Assembly: GCF_013409785.1 (NCBI RefSeq)
Contig: NZ_JACCBV010000001.1
Coordinates: 372,001-436,000, forward strand
DNA from: Microbacterium immunditiarum
GTDB lineage: Bacteria; Actinomycetota; Actinomycetes; Actinomycetales; Microbacteriaceae
Direction of reading: 5' to 3'
Length of the DNA: 64,000 nucleotides
The notes below the pieces were generated by a model that saw only the letters and a program-made list of their open reading frames with translations, did no database searches and was not told the DNA's origin. Both the position numbers and the translations under genes were made by a program. Numbering within the stretch: position 1 is the stretch's first letter; each line of letters opens with the position of its first letter. Below, in pieces: positions 43,433 through 52,851 of this stretch.

Positions 43433-45059
43433 CGATCCGTCCCACGAGGTTCACTTTGATGCCCATGCGGTCGAACATCGCCGCCTTCGCGATGAGCGCC
43501 TTGTCGGCGGTCTCGGCGTCGGGCGCGTAGACGAGCTGCGCGTGATTCGCCTTGTGGCGGGCCATGAATTGGTCGCGCGAGACGTCGTGCAGCACGACGT
43601 GGGCGATCGGCCACTCGGGGTTCGTCGCGTCCTTGCGGCGCTGCGTCTCCTCCTCGGGAAGCTCGACCACCGTGCCGCGGAAGATGTCCGCCTGCAACCT
43701 GCCATCGGCGATGAACACGCGCGACAGCACGACCTCGCCCGGCTTCGAGACGCCGTTGATCGTCGCGCCGCCCGCGGGGAAGAACACGTGGCCCTGACGC
43801 CAGCCCTCTGCCTTGTCCCAGCCCCCCAGGTGCGATGCGGGCACCGAACCCGAGATCTCGTACACCCACACGAACTCGCCGTCGTATTCCTCGCCCCAAC
43901 GCACGTCGTGCAGCGTGTTGTCGGGCACGAGACCCATCGCCGTCCACACCCGGTCGGTCACGAGCGCGTCGACCGCGACGCCCTCGTCGGCCTCGTTGAA
44001 GTGCGGGAACGCCCGGCCGGCGAACAGCTCGCGCGAGCCGTCGCGCGAGAGCACGGGCGGACGCTCGGTCGAGTTGAGGATGCCCTCGGCGAGATCCGAT
44101 GCCGGCACGAGGTCCTTGAGGCCCTGCTGGTACTGGATGCCGACAGCGTCGAGCCCGAAGTCGTCCGCGATGCGCAGGGCGGCGATGTACATCTTGAGCT
44201 GCCACTGCACCTGGTCGCGCGTGAGCTCGGTGGCTGCGTCCTCGCCGTACTGGAACGTCATGCCCCGTTCGACGAGCCAGTCGTACGCGGCGTCGGCCTG
44301 GGCATCCGTCACGTTCAGCATCTCGGCGTACAGCGCCGACTGCGACAGGCGCTCCTTGTAGATCCCCGTGCGGTTGAGCAGCTCGTCGTCGAAAATCGCG
44401 TTGTACATGCCCATGCAGCCCTCGTCGAACACGCCGATGATGGCCTTGTCGGCGAGCAGCTGGTCGCCGAGCGCGCGTCCGAGCTCGACCTCGGGTGTCT
44501 CGGGCAGCGCCGGCAGCGGGCGCACGTGCGACGCGTCGTGCGTGATGCATCCGGTCTCCGTCCACTCGCGGATGCCCTGCGTGAACCACTCGTCGGTGAA
44601 GTCGACCGACCAGATCGTCGCGTACTGCTTGCCCATCTTCGTGAGTCCGGCGTTGAGGCCGAGCAGCCCGACAAGACCCGGCCACTCGCCCGCGAAGTTC
44701 GCGACCGTGAGGATCGGGCCCTCGTGCGTGCGCAGCCCGGCGAGCACGTGGTGGGAGTACTGCCACACCGCCTCGGCGACGATGAGCGGAGCATCCGCCG
44801 GGATCGTCTTGAACACCTCGAGCCCCATGCGCTGGCTCGAGATGAACCCGTGCCCTGTCTCGGGGTCGACCTCGTTCGCCCGGATCACCGACCACCCGAG
44901 CTGTTCGAGCGCGCGCGTCACACCGGCCTCGAGCTCCACCTGGGTGGGCCAGCCCGCCGTGTTCGCCGATTCGCGCAGGTCGCCCGACGCGATCAGGTAC
45001 GCCGTCCTCGGGGGCACCGTGCGGCGCTCGCGTGCAGCGGGAAGGGTGTAGGTACTCAT
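43422..45059 (-). CDS. L-fucose/D-arabinose isomerase family sugar isomerase
   Basis: This 545-residue enzyme resembles L-fucose isomerase-type proteins: TVANFAGEWPGLVGLLGLN, GVFDEGCMGMYNAIFDDELL (a Glu/Asp metal-site region), IQYQQGLKDLVPASDLAEG and RAFPHFNEADEGVAVDALVT. Fucose isomerases also convert D-arabinose to D-ribulose, a known route for D-arabinose use. Next to arabinofuranosidase families this is the best role here. AGGAG precedes the ATG at 45059; the start overlaps the GH116 stop (ATGA). Confidence 0.85.
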   Translation of the reverse strand: MSTYTLPAARERRTVPPRTAYLIASGDLRESANTAGWPTQVELEAGVTRALEQLGWSVIRANEVDPETGHGFISSQRMGLEVFKTIPADAPLIVAEAVWQYSHHVLAGLRTHEGPILTVANFAGEWPGLVGLLGLNAGLTKMGKQYATIWSVDFTDEWFTQGIREWTETGCITHDASHVRPLPALPETPEVELGRALGDQLLADKAIIGVFDEGCMGMYNAIFDDELLNRTGIYKERLSQSALYAEMLNVTDAQADAAYDWLVERGMTFQYGEDAATELTRDQVQWQLKMYIAALRIADDFGLDAVGIQYQQGLKDLVPASDLAEGILNSTERPPVLSRDGSRELFAGRAFPHFNEADEGVAVDALVTDRVWTAMGLVPDNTLHDVRWGEEYDGEFVWVYEISGSVPASHLGGWDKAEGWRQGHVFFPAGGATINGVSKPGEVVLSRVFIADGRLQADIFRGTVVELPEEETQRRKDATNPEWPIAHVVLHDVSRDQFMARHKANHAQLVYAPDAETADKALIAKAAMFDRMGIKVNLVGRIDGL

Positions 45060-47617
45060 GTGGTCTCCTGTGGTGAGTGATCGGTGACGCGGGCGGATGC
45101 GCGGAAGGTCGCGCCCTCTCCCGCGGGAAGGACGAGGGGGCCGGATGCCGCGACACCGCGCAGCACGAGACGATCGAGTGCGAGCGTGCCGCCGTCGACG
45201 CGGAGCGTGAGCTCGTCGCCGTCGATCTCCACGCGCCCCCACGCGTCGCCCGTCGTGAAGAGCGATCGGAAGGGCCGGTCACCCACGGGGTCGAACGCGA
45301 GCGAGCGGGTCGGGGCGTCCCACTGCGCGCCGCTGAACGCGAGGAGCAGCGCCCACGACGCGAGCGAGCGGGCGTAGTGGTTGCCGCACTCGATCTCGTT
45401 CCACGGGCTGCGGTACTCGCCGTCGTAGCGGTCGCGCAGCGTTCGCTCGATCGTGAGGGCGGCGTCGGTGAGTCCGGCGTAGACGAGGGATGCCGCTACC
45501 TGGTGCTCGATGCCGGTCCACACCTCGTCGGAGTAGACGAACGGGATCGCCGGGCGTCCGCCGCGCGGCCACGATGCGAGCAGGAGGCCGCCCTCGTCGT
45601 TGAGCGCGTACACGCGCTGCGTGCTCTCGTGCGCGGAGAGGTCTTCGCGGTGGTTGTGCTCCACGATGGCGGCGAGCGCGCTGCGGAGGCGCTCGCGCGG
45701 CAGCAGGTCGCCGAGGCCGTTCACCCATGCGTGGAACTGCCCGAGCAGCTGATCCGACAGCACACCCTCGCCGTACTGATACCGGTGGGCATCGACGTCG
45801 TCGATGACCTGGCGGTAGTACTCGCCGTTCCACAGCAGCTCGTCCATGCCGGCCGCGACGTGCTCCGCGCGATCGAGCCAGTCCGCCGCGCGCCCGGTCT
45901 CGCCGAGGTGCGCCGCCATGCGGGCTCCTGCGCGCAGCGCCGCGGCGAACATGCCGTTCGCGAGCGGCTCGACCCCGTGGAACTCGATGTCGTACGTGTT
46001 GTGCAGCTCGCTGTCGAGCAGCCCGTCGCCGTCGCGGTCCCACTCGCGGATCGCGTACTCGAGCGATCGAGCCGCCGCGGGCCACGCCTCGCGCAGGAAG
46101 TCGTCGTCGCCCGAGAACCGCCACTCGCGGTGCAGGCGCAAGAGCGTGCCGAGCTGCCCGTCGACGGCCGGGCCCATGAACCAGGGCTCGCCGCCGAAGA
46201 CGCGGTTGCTGCGGAACTTCTGCGCGCCGTCGTCATCCGTCTCGAGCAGCAGCTCGACGCGCCGCGCGCTGCGCTCGAGCGACGGGAACAGCCACGCGAC
46301 GGTCTGCGCGTACGACCACACGTGCGTGCAGGTGCCCTCGCACGAGCCGACGTGGTCGAATGAGCCCTCCCACGCGGCGAACACCGGTCCGTCGCCGAGC
46401 TCGGGGGTGGGGGTCTCGACGACGAACGCGGTCGTCGAGCGCACGGCCGCGATGTTCGCGCCGACGGCGTCGGCGACGACCGGATCGAGCGTGCCGCCGT
46501 AGAGCGCCTCGACGAAAGCGAGCGTCGCGGTCTCGAGCGCGGGGAGCTCGCGGTGCAGGTGCGTCGCGGCCGACCACGCGTCGGGCCACAGGGTGGCGTA
46601 GCGGTTGCGCACGATCCCCGGGTCAGGCCGCTCGTCCGCGACGATGTGCCCGCGCCACGAGCGCGGCCGGTTCGGGAAGCTCCACGCGAGCACGAACTCG
46701 AAGTCGCGGCTCTCTCCGGGCGCGAGCTCGTGCACGATGCCGAGCGAGCCCGTGCGCAGGCGCGGGAGCTTCTCGAAGAGCTCCTCCTCGGTCATGGCGC
46801 CCACGGTGGCGGAATCCGCGAACAGCCCGCGCGGGCGGTCTTCGAGCGTCAGGCGCGGCTCGGGCTCGAGCAGCCCGTCATGTGACAGGTCGTTCCAGAA
46901 GAGGCGGGCGCCGTCGGGCCAGAAGCCGGTCACCCACTGCGATTTCGCGGTGGTCGAGGCATCCGCCGTCGTCAGGCTCAGCGTGCCGTAGCCGAGATCG
47001 TCCTCGGGAAGCCGGATGCCGAAGTCGAGCCCCCGCACGCCCCCCTCGTCGCGCCACCGCACGGTCTGCTGCGCGCGCATGCCGTACGGGCCTTCGCCGC
47101 GGCCCGCGGTATGGCTCACGCTGCCGGCCACCGTCACCGCGACCGGCTGCGCACCCGGATTGGTCACGCGGTAGCGCAGCACCGCCGCGGGGATGCCGGA
47201 CGCGTCGGCGTCGAGCGGCACGAGCGGGGTGAACGCCCGCAGCGACACGTCGACCGGCAGCACATCGTCGTCGAAATCGATGTCGACCACGGGGTACTCG
47301 CCGTGCATGGTCGCGCCGCGCAGGCGCGGAAGCCCCGCCTGCCACTCGAACAGGAAGCCGGCGTCGATGTCGCGTCGGCCCGTGATGCGCGCTTCGAGCA
47401 CTCGTGTCACGGCGTCGCCGCCCTGGCGCGCGGCGTGGATCGCGAAGAACGAGTACGGGTTGATGCGGCCCTTGTCGGGCTGGTTCTCCAGCTCCCAGTC
47501 GCGCAGCTCTCCACGCGCGCCGAGCGACACGTTGCCCGTGCCGATGCCGCCGAGCGGGAAGGCCGCCCGCTGTGCGGTGTGCGGGATGCCGCGGGTGCGA
47601 CGGGTGTCGCCGGTCAC
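45056..47617 (-). CDS. GH116 family glycoside hydrolase, candidate exo-D-arabinofuranosidase
   Basis: This 853-residue protein has the GH116 (GBA2/bile-acid glucosidase-like) plan: an N-terminal beta-sandwich starting AAFPLGGIGTGNVSLGARGE and an (alpha/alpha)6 barrel with CTHVWSYAQTVAWLFPSLER. Near residue 630, HNTYDIEFHGVEPLANGMF holds the family's conserved TYD. Known GH116 enzymes are beta-glucosidases and beta-xylosidases, and an exo-beta-D-arabinofuranosidase was reported from Microbacterium arabinogalactanolyticum. No signal peptide is seen, so it acts inside the cell. GTG overlaps the kinase stop. Confidence 0.87.
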   Translation of the reverse strand: MTGDTRRTRGIPHTAQRAAFPLGGIGTGNVSLGARGELRDWELENQPDKGRINPYSFFAIHAARQGGDAVTRVLEARITGRRDIDAGFLFEWQAGLPRLRGATMHGEYPVVDIDFDDDVLPVDVSLRAFTPLVPLDADASGIPAAVLRYRVTNPGAQPVAVTVAGSVSHTAGRGEGPYGMRAQQTVRWRDEGGVRGLDFGIRLPEDDLGYGTLSLTTADASTTAKSQWVTGFWPDGARLFWNDLSHDGLLEPEPRLTLEDRPRGLFADSATVGAMTEEELFEKLPRLRTGSLGIVHELAPGESRDFEFVLAWSFPNRPRSWRGHIVADERPDPGIVRNRYATLWPDAWSAATHLHRELPALETATLAFVEALYGGTLDPVVADAVGANIAAVRSTTAFVVETPTPELGDGPVFAAWEGSFDHVGSCEGTCTHVWSYAQTVAWLFPSLERSARRVELLLETDDDGAQKFRSNRVFGGEPWFMGPAVDGQLGTLLRLHREWRFSGDDDFLREAWPAAARSLEYAIREWDRDGDGLLDSELHNTYDIEFHGVEPLANGMFAAALRAGARMAAHLGETGRAADWLDRAEHVAAGMDELLWNGEYYRQVIDDVDAHRYQYGEGVLSDQLLGQFHAWVNGLGDLLPRERLRSALAAIVEHNHREDLSAHESTQRVYALNDEGGLLLASWPRGGRPAIPFVYSDEVWTGIEHQVAASLVYAGLTDAALTIERTLRDRYDGEYRSPWNEIECGNHYARSLASWALLLAFSGAQWDAPTRSLAFDPVGDRPFRSLFTTGDAWGRVEIDGDELTLRVDGGTLALDRLVLRGVAASGPLVLPAGEGATFRASARVTDHSPQETT

Positions 47618-49140
47618 GCGGTCACCACCTCCGCCTCGCGGACGCGCTGCGCCGCGGCGAGCTCGTGCACGACGTCCTTCGTCGACGAGTACAGCCGCAG
47701 GTAGCGGTCGTAGAGCTCGTCGTAGACGGGCGTGAGCCGGGGGTCGGGCCGCACGGTGACCGCGACCGGGTTCCAGTCCGCGATGCGGGGTGCATCGCCG
47801 GGTGCGGCGACCGCGGATGCCGCGAGGAAGGCCGCGCCGTAGCTGGCGCCGATCGTGGTGCGCGGCACCTCCTGCGCGAGCCCCGTCGCATCCGACACGA
47901 TCTGCAGCCACAGCGACCCCTGCGTGCCGCCGCCGACCGCGACGATGCGGCGGATGTCGGCGCCCGCTGCACGCATCGTCTCGACGTTGTGCCGCACGCC
48001 GAGCGCGGTGGCCTCGAGCGCGGCGCGGTAGAGGTCGCCGCGCGTGTGCTCGAGCGTGAGCCCCGCCATCACGCCGCGCGCGTCGGGGTCGAGGATCGGC
48101 GTGCGCTCGCCCGCGAAGTACGGGAGCATCACGAGGCCTCGGGCGCCGGGTCCGGACTCCTCCGCCTCGGCGAGCAGCACGGGGTAGTCGGCGCCGGTCA
48201 GGTCCTTGATCCAGGACGTCAGTGCGCCCGACGTGGCGAGTCCTCCCGCGAGGTTCCGGGTCCCGGGGAACGCGCCCACCGTCGTCCACATCGACGGTGT
48301 GCGGAGGGTCTCGGTGCTGGTCGCGATGAGGAACATCGTGGTGCCGTACATGAGCATGAGGTCGCCCGGCTCGTGGGCGCCGACGCTGACGGCCTCGGTC
48401 CAGGCGTCGATCGTGCCGGCGATCACGGGTGTGCCGGCGGGGATCCCAGTGACGGATGCCGCGGCATCCGTCACTTCGCCGACGACGTCACCAGCCCACG
48501 CGAGCGCGGGAGCCTCGATGCCGGGGGCGAAGCGCTGCCACCACGGGTCGTGCCACGCTGCCGCCTCGACGTCGTACAGCGGCGACGTCTGACTCGCGGA
48601 CTGGTGGTCGAGCACGTAGGCCCCGGTGAGCCTGCGGGCGAGCCACGATGCAGGCATGAAGAGGCGGCGCGCCCGCGCGTAGGCCTCGGGCTCTTCGTCT
48701 GCGACCCACGCGATCTTGGGGCCGGCCGCCTGGCTCGTGAGGGTCGAGCCGCCGATGCGCGTGATCTCGTCGACGCCGAGCTCGTCGGTCATGCGCGCGA
48801 TCTGGTCGCCCGAGCGCGTGTCGACGCCGTAAAGGATGGCCGGCCGCACGGGCTCGTCCTCGTCGTCGGCCAGCACGACGCACGGACCCATGCCGCTGAC
48901 GCCCACCGCGACGACGTCGGGCTCGTGCCCCTCGGCTCGGGCGGACTCGAGGAGCTCGCGGCTGAGGGCGACGAACTCGTCCCACCAGATGCGGGCGTCC
49001 ATCTCGACCCAGCCCGAGCGCGGACGCTGCACGTCGTGGGCCACCGTCGCGGCGGCCACGATGCCGCCCGACGCGTCGACGAGCACGCCCTTGCTGCTGG
49101 ACGTGCCGATGTCGACACCGAGCGTGCAGCGGATGGTCAT
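47614..49140 (-). CDS. FGGY family carbohydrate kinase, probable D-ribulose kinase
   Basis: This 508-residue sugar kinase has the N-terminal phosphate motif LGVDIGTSSSKGVLVDASGG, WVEMDARIWWDEF, the sugar-domain GTIDAWTEAVSVGAHEPGDL and the C-terminal FGGY signature region RIVAVGGGTQGSLWLQIVSD. It is xylulokinase-like, and the neighbourhood suggests D-ribulose as substrate, giving D-ribulose 5-phosphate. No aldolase for D-ribulose 1-phosphate is nearby, which favours the 5-phosphate. It is the first gene of the four-gene operon, with AAGGAGG before the ATG. Confidence 0.87.
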   Translation of the reverse strand: MTIRCTLGVDIGTSSSKGVLVDASGGIVAAATVAHDVQRPRSGWVEMDARIWWDEFVALSRELLESARAEGHEPDVVAVGVSGMGPCVVLADDEDEPVRPAILYGVDTRSGDQIARMTDELGVDEITRIGGSTLTSQAAGPKIAWVADEEPEAYARARRLFMPASWLARRLTGAYVLDHQSASQTSPLYDVEAAAWHDPWWQRFAPGIEAPALAWAGDVVGEVTDAAASVTGIPAGTPVIAGTIDAWTEAVSVGAHEPGDLMLMYGTTMFLIATSTETLRTPSMWTTVGAFPGTRNLAGGLATSGALTSWIKDLTGADYPVLLAEAEESGPGARGLVMLPYFAGERTPILDPDARGVMAGLTLEHTRGDLYRAALEATALGVRHNVETMRAAGADIRRIVAVGGGTQGSLWLQIVSDATGLAQEVPRTTIGASYGAAFLAASAVAAPGDAPRIADWNPVAVTVRPDPRLTPVYDELYDRYLRLYSSTKDVVHELAAAQRVREAEVVTA

Positions 49141-49182
49141 CGATCCTCCTTGATCGCGACGAGCGGCGAGACGAATGCGTTC

Positions 49183-49223
49183 ACTCTAGACGAAATCGAT
49201 TTCATGCTCAACCGACGAAATCG
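49183..49223 (-). promoter_or_regulatory. Kinase-operon promoter with LacI-type operator in the spacer
   Basis: On the minus strand TTGAGC (49206-49211) and TAGAGT (49183-49188) are 17 nt apart. The spacer contains the perfect palindrome GAAATCGATTTC (49192-49203). A further half-site GAAATCG is at 49217-49223. A repressor here would block RNA polymerase directly. Distance to the kinase ATG is about 43 bases. Confidence 0.85.
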
Positions 49224-49250
49224 CCGTCGCGGATGAAACGGGAACTCCGC

Positions 49251-50240
49251 TCAGCCGCGAGACGGGACGCGCGCGGCCTGGACCTCGCTGCGCAGGACGA
49301 CCGTGCGCGCAGGCTGGTCGTCGCCGTTGATGCGCTCGAGCAGCATCTTCGCCGCCGTCACGCCCATGTGCCGCGCGGGCAGCCGCACGACGGTCACCAC
49401 GCTCGGCGACAGGGTCGTGAACGGCAGCGAGCCGACCACCGCGACGCCGAGCTTCGGTGGTGTCAGCCCATGCTCGGTGAGCACCTGGATCGCGCCGACG
49501 CCGAGCAGGTTGTTGCCCGCCACGACGGCGTCGGGCGGCTCGGGCAGCGCGAGCAGCTCCTCCATGACCTCGCGCCCGCCGTCGACGCGGAAGGTCGAAT
49601 AGCGCAGCAGGTCGTCGAACTCCTCGTCGGGAAAGTGCCGCGACAGCACGGCCCGCCAGCCCTGGGCCCGCTCATACGCGGTCTCGATGTGCTGCGGTCC
49701 GGTGATGCACGCGACGCGCCGGTAGCCCGCCTGCACGAGATTCTCGGTGGCGGCCTGGCCGGCCGTGCGATTGGCCATGATCACGCCGTCGATGTCGTAC
49801 CCGGTGCCGCGGTCGACCGCGACGATCGGGCGTCCGGCGGCGAGCAGGCCGTCGAGGTTCGTGTGGTCGGATGCCGCGGCCAGGATGACCCCGGCCATGT
49901 GCTCCGAGATCGCGATGTCGAGGTACGTGGCCTCTTTCGCGAGATCGGAGTCGGTGTTGCACAGCACGACCGAGTACCCCGCCTGGGATGCGACGTCTTC
50001 GACGCCGCGGGCCATCTCGGTGAAGTACGGGTTCTCGATGTCGGGGATGACGAGCGCGATGACCTCTGCCGCGCGGCGGCGGAGCGTGCGCGCCGTGCGG
50101 TTGGGTGTGAACTTAAGCTGGCGCGCGGCCTCGCGCACGGCGAGCGTCTTCTCGTCGGAGACGCCCATGCCGTTGAACACGCGCGACACGGTCGCCGGCG
50201 ACACGCCGGCGAGCTTCGCGACCTCGTAGATCGTCGCCAT
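49251..50240 (-). CDS. LacI family regulator of the D-arabinan locus
   Basis: This 329-residue repressor has the LacI headpiece MATIYEVAKLAGVSPATVSR, then VFNGMGVSDEK and the hinge LKFTPNRTARTLRRR. A periplasmic-binding-like sensor domain follows (VIALVIPDIENPYFTEMARG). Effectors in this family are usually sugars or sugar phosphates, here probably a D-arabinose derivative. ATG 50240 is preceded by GAGGGTGAC. It is divergent from the GH172 gene. The palindrome GAAATCGATTTC, repeated through the locus, is its probable operator. Confidence 0.9.
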   Translation of the reverse strand: MATIYEVAKLAGVSPATVSRVFNGMGVSDEKTLAVREAARQLKFTPNRTARTLRRRAAEVIALVIPDIENPYFTEMARGVEDVASQAGYSVVLCNTDSDLAKEATYLDIAISEHMAGVILAAASDHTNLDGLLAAGRPIVAVDRGTGYDIDGVIMANRTAGQAATENLVQAGYRRVACITGPQHIETAYERAQGWRAVLSRHFPDEEFDDLLRYSTFRVDGGREVMEELLALPEPPDAVVAGNNLLGVGAIQVLTEHGLTPPKLGVAVVGSLPFTTLSPSVVTVVRLPARHMGVTAAKMLLERINGDDQPARTVVLRSEVQAARVPSRG

Positions 50241-50270
50241 GTCACCCTCAGTTCCCCGCTGCCACCGACG

Positions 50271-50315
50271 TTGACATTGTCGGTCAGCCAACCCTACAGT
50301 GTTGAAATCGATTCC
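50271..50315 (+). promoter_or_regulatory. GH172-gene promoter with LacI-type operator at the start site
   Basis: TTGACA (50271-50276), an 18-nt spacer and TACAGT (50295-50300) form the best sigma-70-like promoter in the window. GAAATCGATTCC (50304-50315) overlaps the expected transcription start. With its flanks it reads as an 18-bp near-palindrome, GTTGAAATCGATTCCAAC. It drives the plus-strand hydrolase run. Confidence 0.85.
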
Positions 50316-50383
50316 AACAGTACCGTGAATCTCCACGCCTTCGCGCCGCGATCCGGCGCGCCGACACGAGGATGTGCCGTCCG

Positions 50384-51526
50384 ATGACCGCTCCCCAGCT
50401 GCCCTCCCCCGACCTGTCGTCGATCGCCGGACTCCGCCGGCTGCAGACCCGGTCCATCTCACCCGAGAACTTCGACGGCTCGGTGGGGGGCGGCGGCCGC
50501 GCCACCGAGGGCACCGGCGCCTCGTGTGCACGCGACCTCGGCCCGGGCTGGAAGATCTCGCCGAGCGTCGACATCAAGGCCGGTGAGACCTTCGACCTCG
50601 CGAACATCGAGGGCGGCGGCAAGATCACGCACATCTGGATCACGACGCACAAGGACAACTGGCGCACCCTCCTGCTGCGCGCGTACTGGGACGGCGCGGA
50701 CGAGCCCGCCGTCGAGGTCCCGTACGGCGACTTCTTCTGCAACGGCTGGGGCGTGTTCGCCCAGGTGAACTCCCAGGCGATCGCCGCGAACCCCAACGGC
50801 GGCTTCAACTCGTACTGGCCGATGCCCTTCCGCACGGGTGCGCGCCTCACGCTCGAGAACACGTCCGTCGTCGACGTGCGCGTCTACTACCAGATCACGT
50901 ACGAGATCGGCGGCGACTACTCCAACGACGGCTACTTCCACGCGCAGTGGCGCCGCTCGAACCCGCTCGACGAGCTCGTTCCGCACACGATCCTCGAGGG
51001 CATCGAAGGCCAGGGCCAGTACGTCGGCACCTACATCGCGTGGGGCGTGAACTCGAACGGCTGGTGGGGCGAGGGCGAGATCAAGTTCTACATGGACGAC
51101 GACACCGACTACCCCACCATCTGCGGCACCGGCACCGAGGACTACTTCGGCGGAGCCTGGAACTTCGACATCCCCGGCCAGGGTTACACGGAGTTCTCGA
51201 CTCCCTATCTCGGCATGCCCCAGGTGATCCGCCCCGACGGCCTCTACGTCAGCCAGCAGCGGTTCGGCATGTACCGCTGGCACCTGCTCGACCCGATCTT
51301 CTTCACGAAGGGGCTCCCCAAGGTCGACATCCAAGCGCTCGGCTGGCGGAGCGGATGGCGGTACCTCCCGCTCCGCGACGACATCGCGTCGACGGCGTTG
51401 TTCTACCTCGACCGGCCGAGCGCGCACCGCCCGGAGACCCCGAGCGCCGATCACCTCGAGATCCACCTGGGCACCGCGCCCGTGCCCGACGTCGGCGCGA
51501 CGCCTCCGCGGCACCCGCAGGACTGA
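50384..51526 (+). CDS. GH172 (DUF2961) glycoside hydrolase, candidate exo-alpha-D-arabinofuranosidase
   Basis: This 380-residue protein matches DUF2961/GH172: ENFDGSVGGGGRATEGTGAS, GGGKITHIWITTHKDNWR, NGWWGEGEIKFYMDDDTDYP and the hallmark ICGTGTEDYFGGAWNF near residue 250. The Glu residues of WWGEGE and GTGTED are catalytic candidates. GH172 includes fructofuranosidase/arabinofuranosidase and, in M. arabinogalactanolyticum and gut Bacteroidetes, exo-alpha-D-arabinofuranosidases. It has no signal peptide. An ATG at 50372 is also in frame. The gene heads a plus-strand run of four. Confidence 0.9.
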   Translation: MTAPQLPSPDLSSIAGLRRLQTRSISPENFDGSVGGGGRATEGTGASCARDLGPGWKISPSVDIKAGETFDLANIEGGGKITHIWITTHKDNWRTLLLRAYWDGADEPAVEVPYGDFFCNGWGVFAQVNSQAIAANPNGGFNSYWPMPFRTGARLTLENTSVVDVRVYYQITYEIGGDYSNDGYFHAQWRRSNPLDELVPHTILEGIEGQGQYVGTYIAWGVNSNGWWGEGEIKFYMDDDTDYPTICGTGTEDYFGGAWNFDIPGQGYTEFSTPYLGMPQVIRPDGLYVSQQRFGMYRWHLLDPIFFTKGLPKVDIQALGWRSGWRYLPLRDDIASTALFYLDRPSAHRPETPSADHLEIHLGTAPVPDVGATPPRHPQD

Positions 51527-51626
51527 CATGCCCGGTCCGGCGCTCGCCGCGCGGGAAACGCCTTGCGTTCGAAGAGACTCGGGTTCCGCGCCGAGACGCA
51601 CCGGAGGACACAGCGTCTCGGCGCGA

Positions 51627-52790
51627 ATGGCACGTCTGGCGGGAGCAGTGACGTGCGTCGGACTCGTGGCCGGATGCGCGGCGCAGCCGCAGGAGGGCGG
51701 AGTGCCGCAGGGCGCGGCGCTGCGGGGCGAGATCGCGAACGAGGTCACGGCGATCGGCGTCTCCGACGGCGACCTGTGGCCGAGCTGCTGGTCGGACGAC
51801 GACGCCCTCTACGCCGCGAACGGCGACGGCGCCGGTTTCGGGTCGACGATGAGCGACATCGTCGTGAACCGGATCACCGGCTCACCGGCATCCGACGACA
51901 TCGAGGGGATCGGACTCGCGGTGGGCGATGACCTCGGCCAGGTCTGGACCGGCCCGGAGTTCACGCGAAAGCCCACCGGGATGCTGTGCGTGGACGGTGC
52001 GATCTACCTCGCCGTGCAGGATCTGCGCCGGGACTTCAACACGGCCCCCGCGGCGACGATCGCCCGCAGCGACGACCACGGCGAGACATGGTCGTGGGAT
52101 ACCGCGACCCCGATGTTCGACGATGGGGTCTTCACGACGATCTGGTTCTCCGACTACGGCAAGGACGGCGAGCACGCCCCCGACCCCGCCTACGCGTACG
52201 CGTACGGGCTCGACGGCAACTGGCGCGATTCGTTCGACGACTCGGCGCCCGACCCCACGGAGCTGTTCCTCGCCCGCGTCCCCGTCGACGCCGTACAGGA
52301 TGCCGCGGCGTGGGAGTTCTACGTGGGGCGGCCGGGCGACGACGAGCCCACGTGGACCGGCGACATCACCGCGAAGAGGCCGGTCCTCGTCGACGAGCGC
52401 CGTCGGCACCCTTCGGGCGACGACGGTGCAGGAGACTCTGCGGGCACGACTGTCGGCGCGCACGACCTCAGCGTCCTCTCGCAGGGCGGCGTAACCTACC
52501 TCCCGAAGCTCGACCGTTACGTGTACACGTCCTGGACGGAGTACACGTTCGAGTTCTTCGAGGCGCCCCAGCCGTGGGGGCCGTGGGCGCCGTTCCTGTC
52601 GCGCGATTTCGGCCCGTACCCGTGGGACTCGGACGCGTTCGGCGGCTACGGCACCACGATTCCGTCGAAGTTCCTCTCTGACGACAACCGCACCGCGTGG
52701 GTCCAGTCGAACGTGTGCCCGTGCGCCCCGGCGGGCATGTCGTCGTACTGGTTCGGCCTGCGCGAGCTCCGTCTGGACCCGAGCCCCTAG
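51627..52790 (+). CDS. Lipoprotein with five-bladed-propeller-like sequence, DUF4185-like
   Basis: From ATG 51627 the product is 387 residues with a lipoprotein signal (ARLAGAVTCVGLVAGC). Propeller-like strands follow: GVSDGDLWPSCWSDDDALYA, KPTGMLCVDGAIYLAVQDLR, ARSDDHGETWSWDTATP and EYTFEFFEAPQPWGPWAPF. It resembles the product of 54392-56047 more than the two canonical GH183 proteins. An in-frame ATG at 51528, just after the GH172 stop, would add 33 polar residues, unusual before a lipobox. The activity is unknown, but the setting points to D-arabinan binding or cleavage outside the cell. Confidence 0.75.
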   Translation: MARLAGAVTCVGLVAGCAAQPQEGGVPQGAALRGEIANEVTAIGVSDGDLWPSCWSDDDALYAANGDGAGFGSTMSDIVVNRITGSPASDDIEGIGLAVGDDLGQVWTGPEFTRKPTGMLCVDGAIYLAVQDLRRDFNTAPAATIARSDDHGETWSWDTATPMFDDGVFTTIWFSDYGKDGEHAPDPAYAYAYGLDGNWRDSFDDSAPDPTELFLARVPVDAVQDAAAWEFYVGRPGDDEPTWTGDITAKRPVLVDERRRHPSGDDGAGDSAGTTVGAHDLSVLSQGGVTYLPKLDRYVYTSWTEYTFEFFEAPQPWGPWAPFLSRDFGPYPWDSDAFGGYGTTIPSKFLSDDNRTAWVQSNVCPCAPAGMSSYWFGLRELRLDPSP

Positions 52791-52851
52791 ACCAGCACAG
52801 CCGAGATCGAGTGCCCGCCATCCGAGCGGGCCGCTACGGAAGGAGAGTGCG

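Noticed and set aside
47572..49236. 554-codon plus-strand open frame across the FGGY kinase
   Set aside because: Antisense shadow. The kinase on the minus strand has intact motifs, a ribosome site and operon overlaps.
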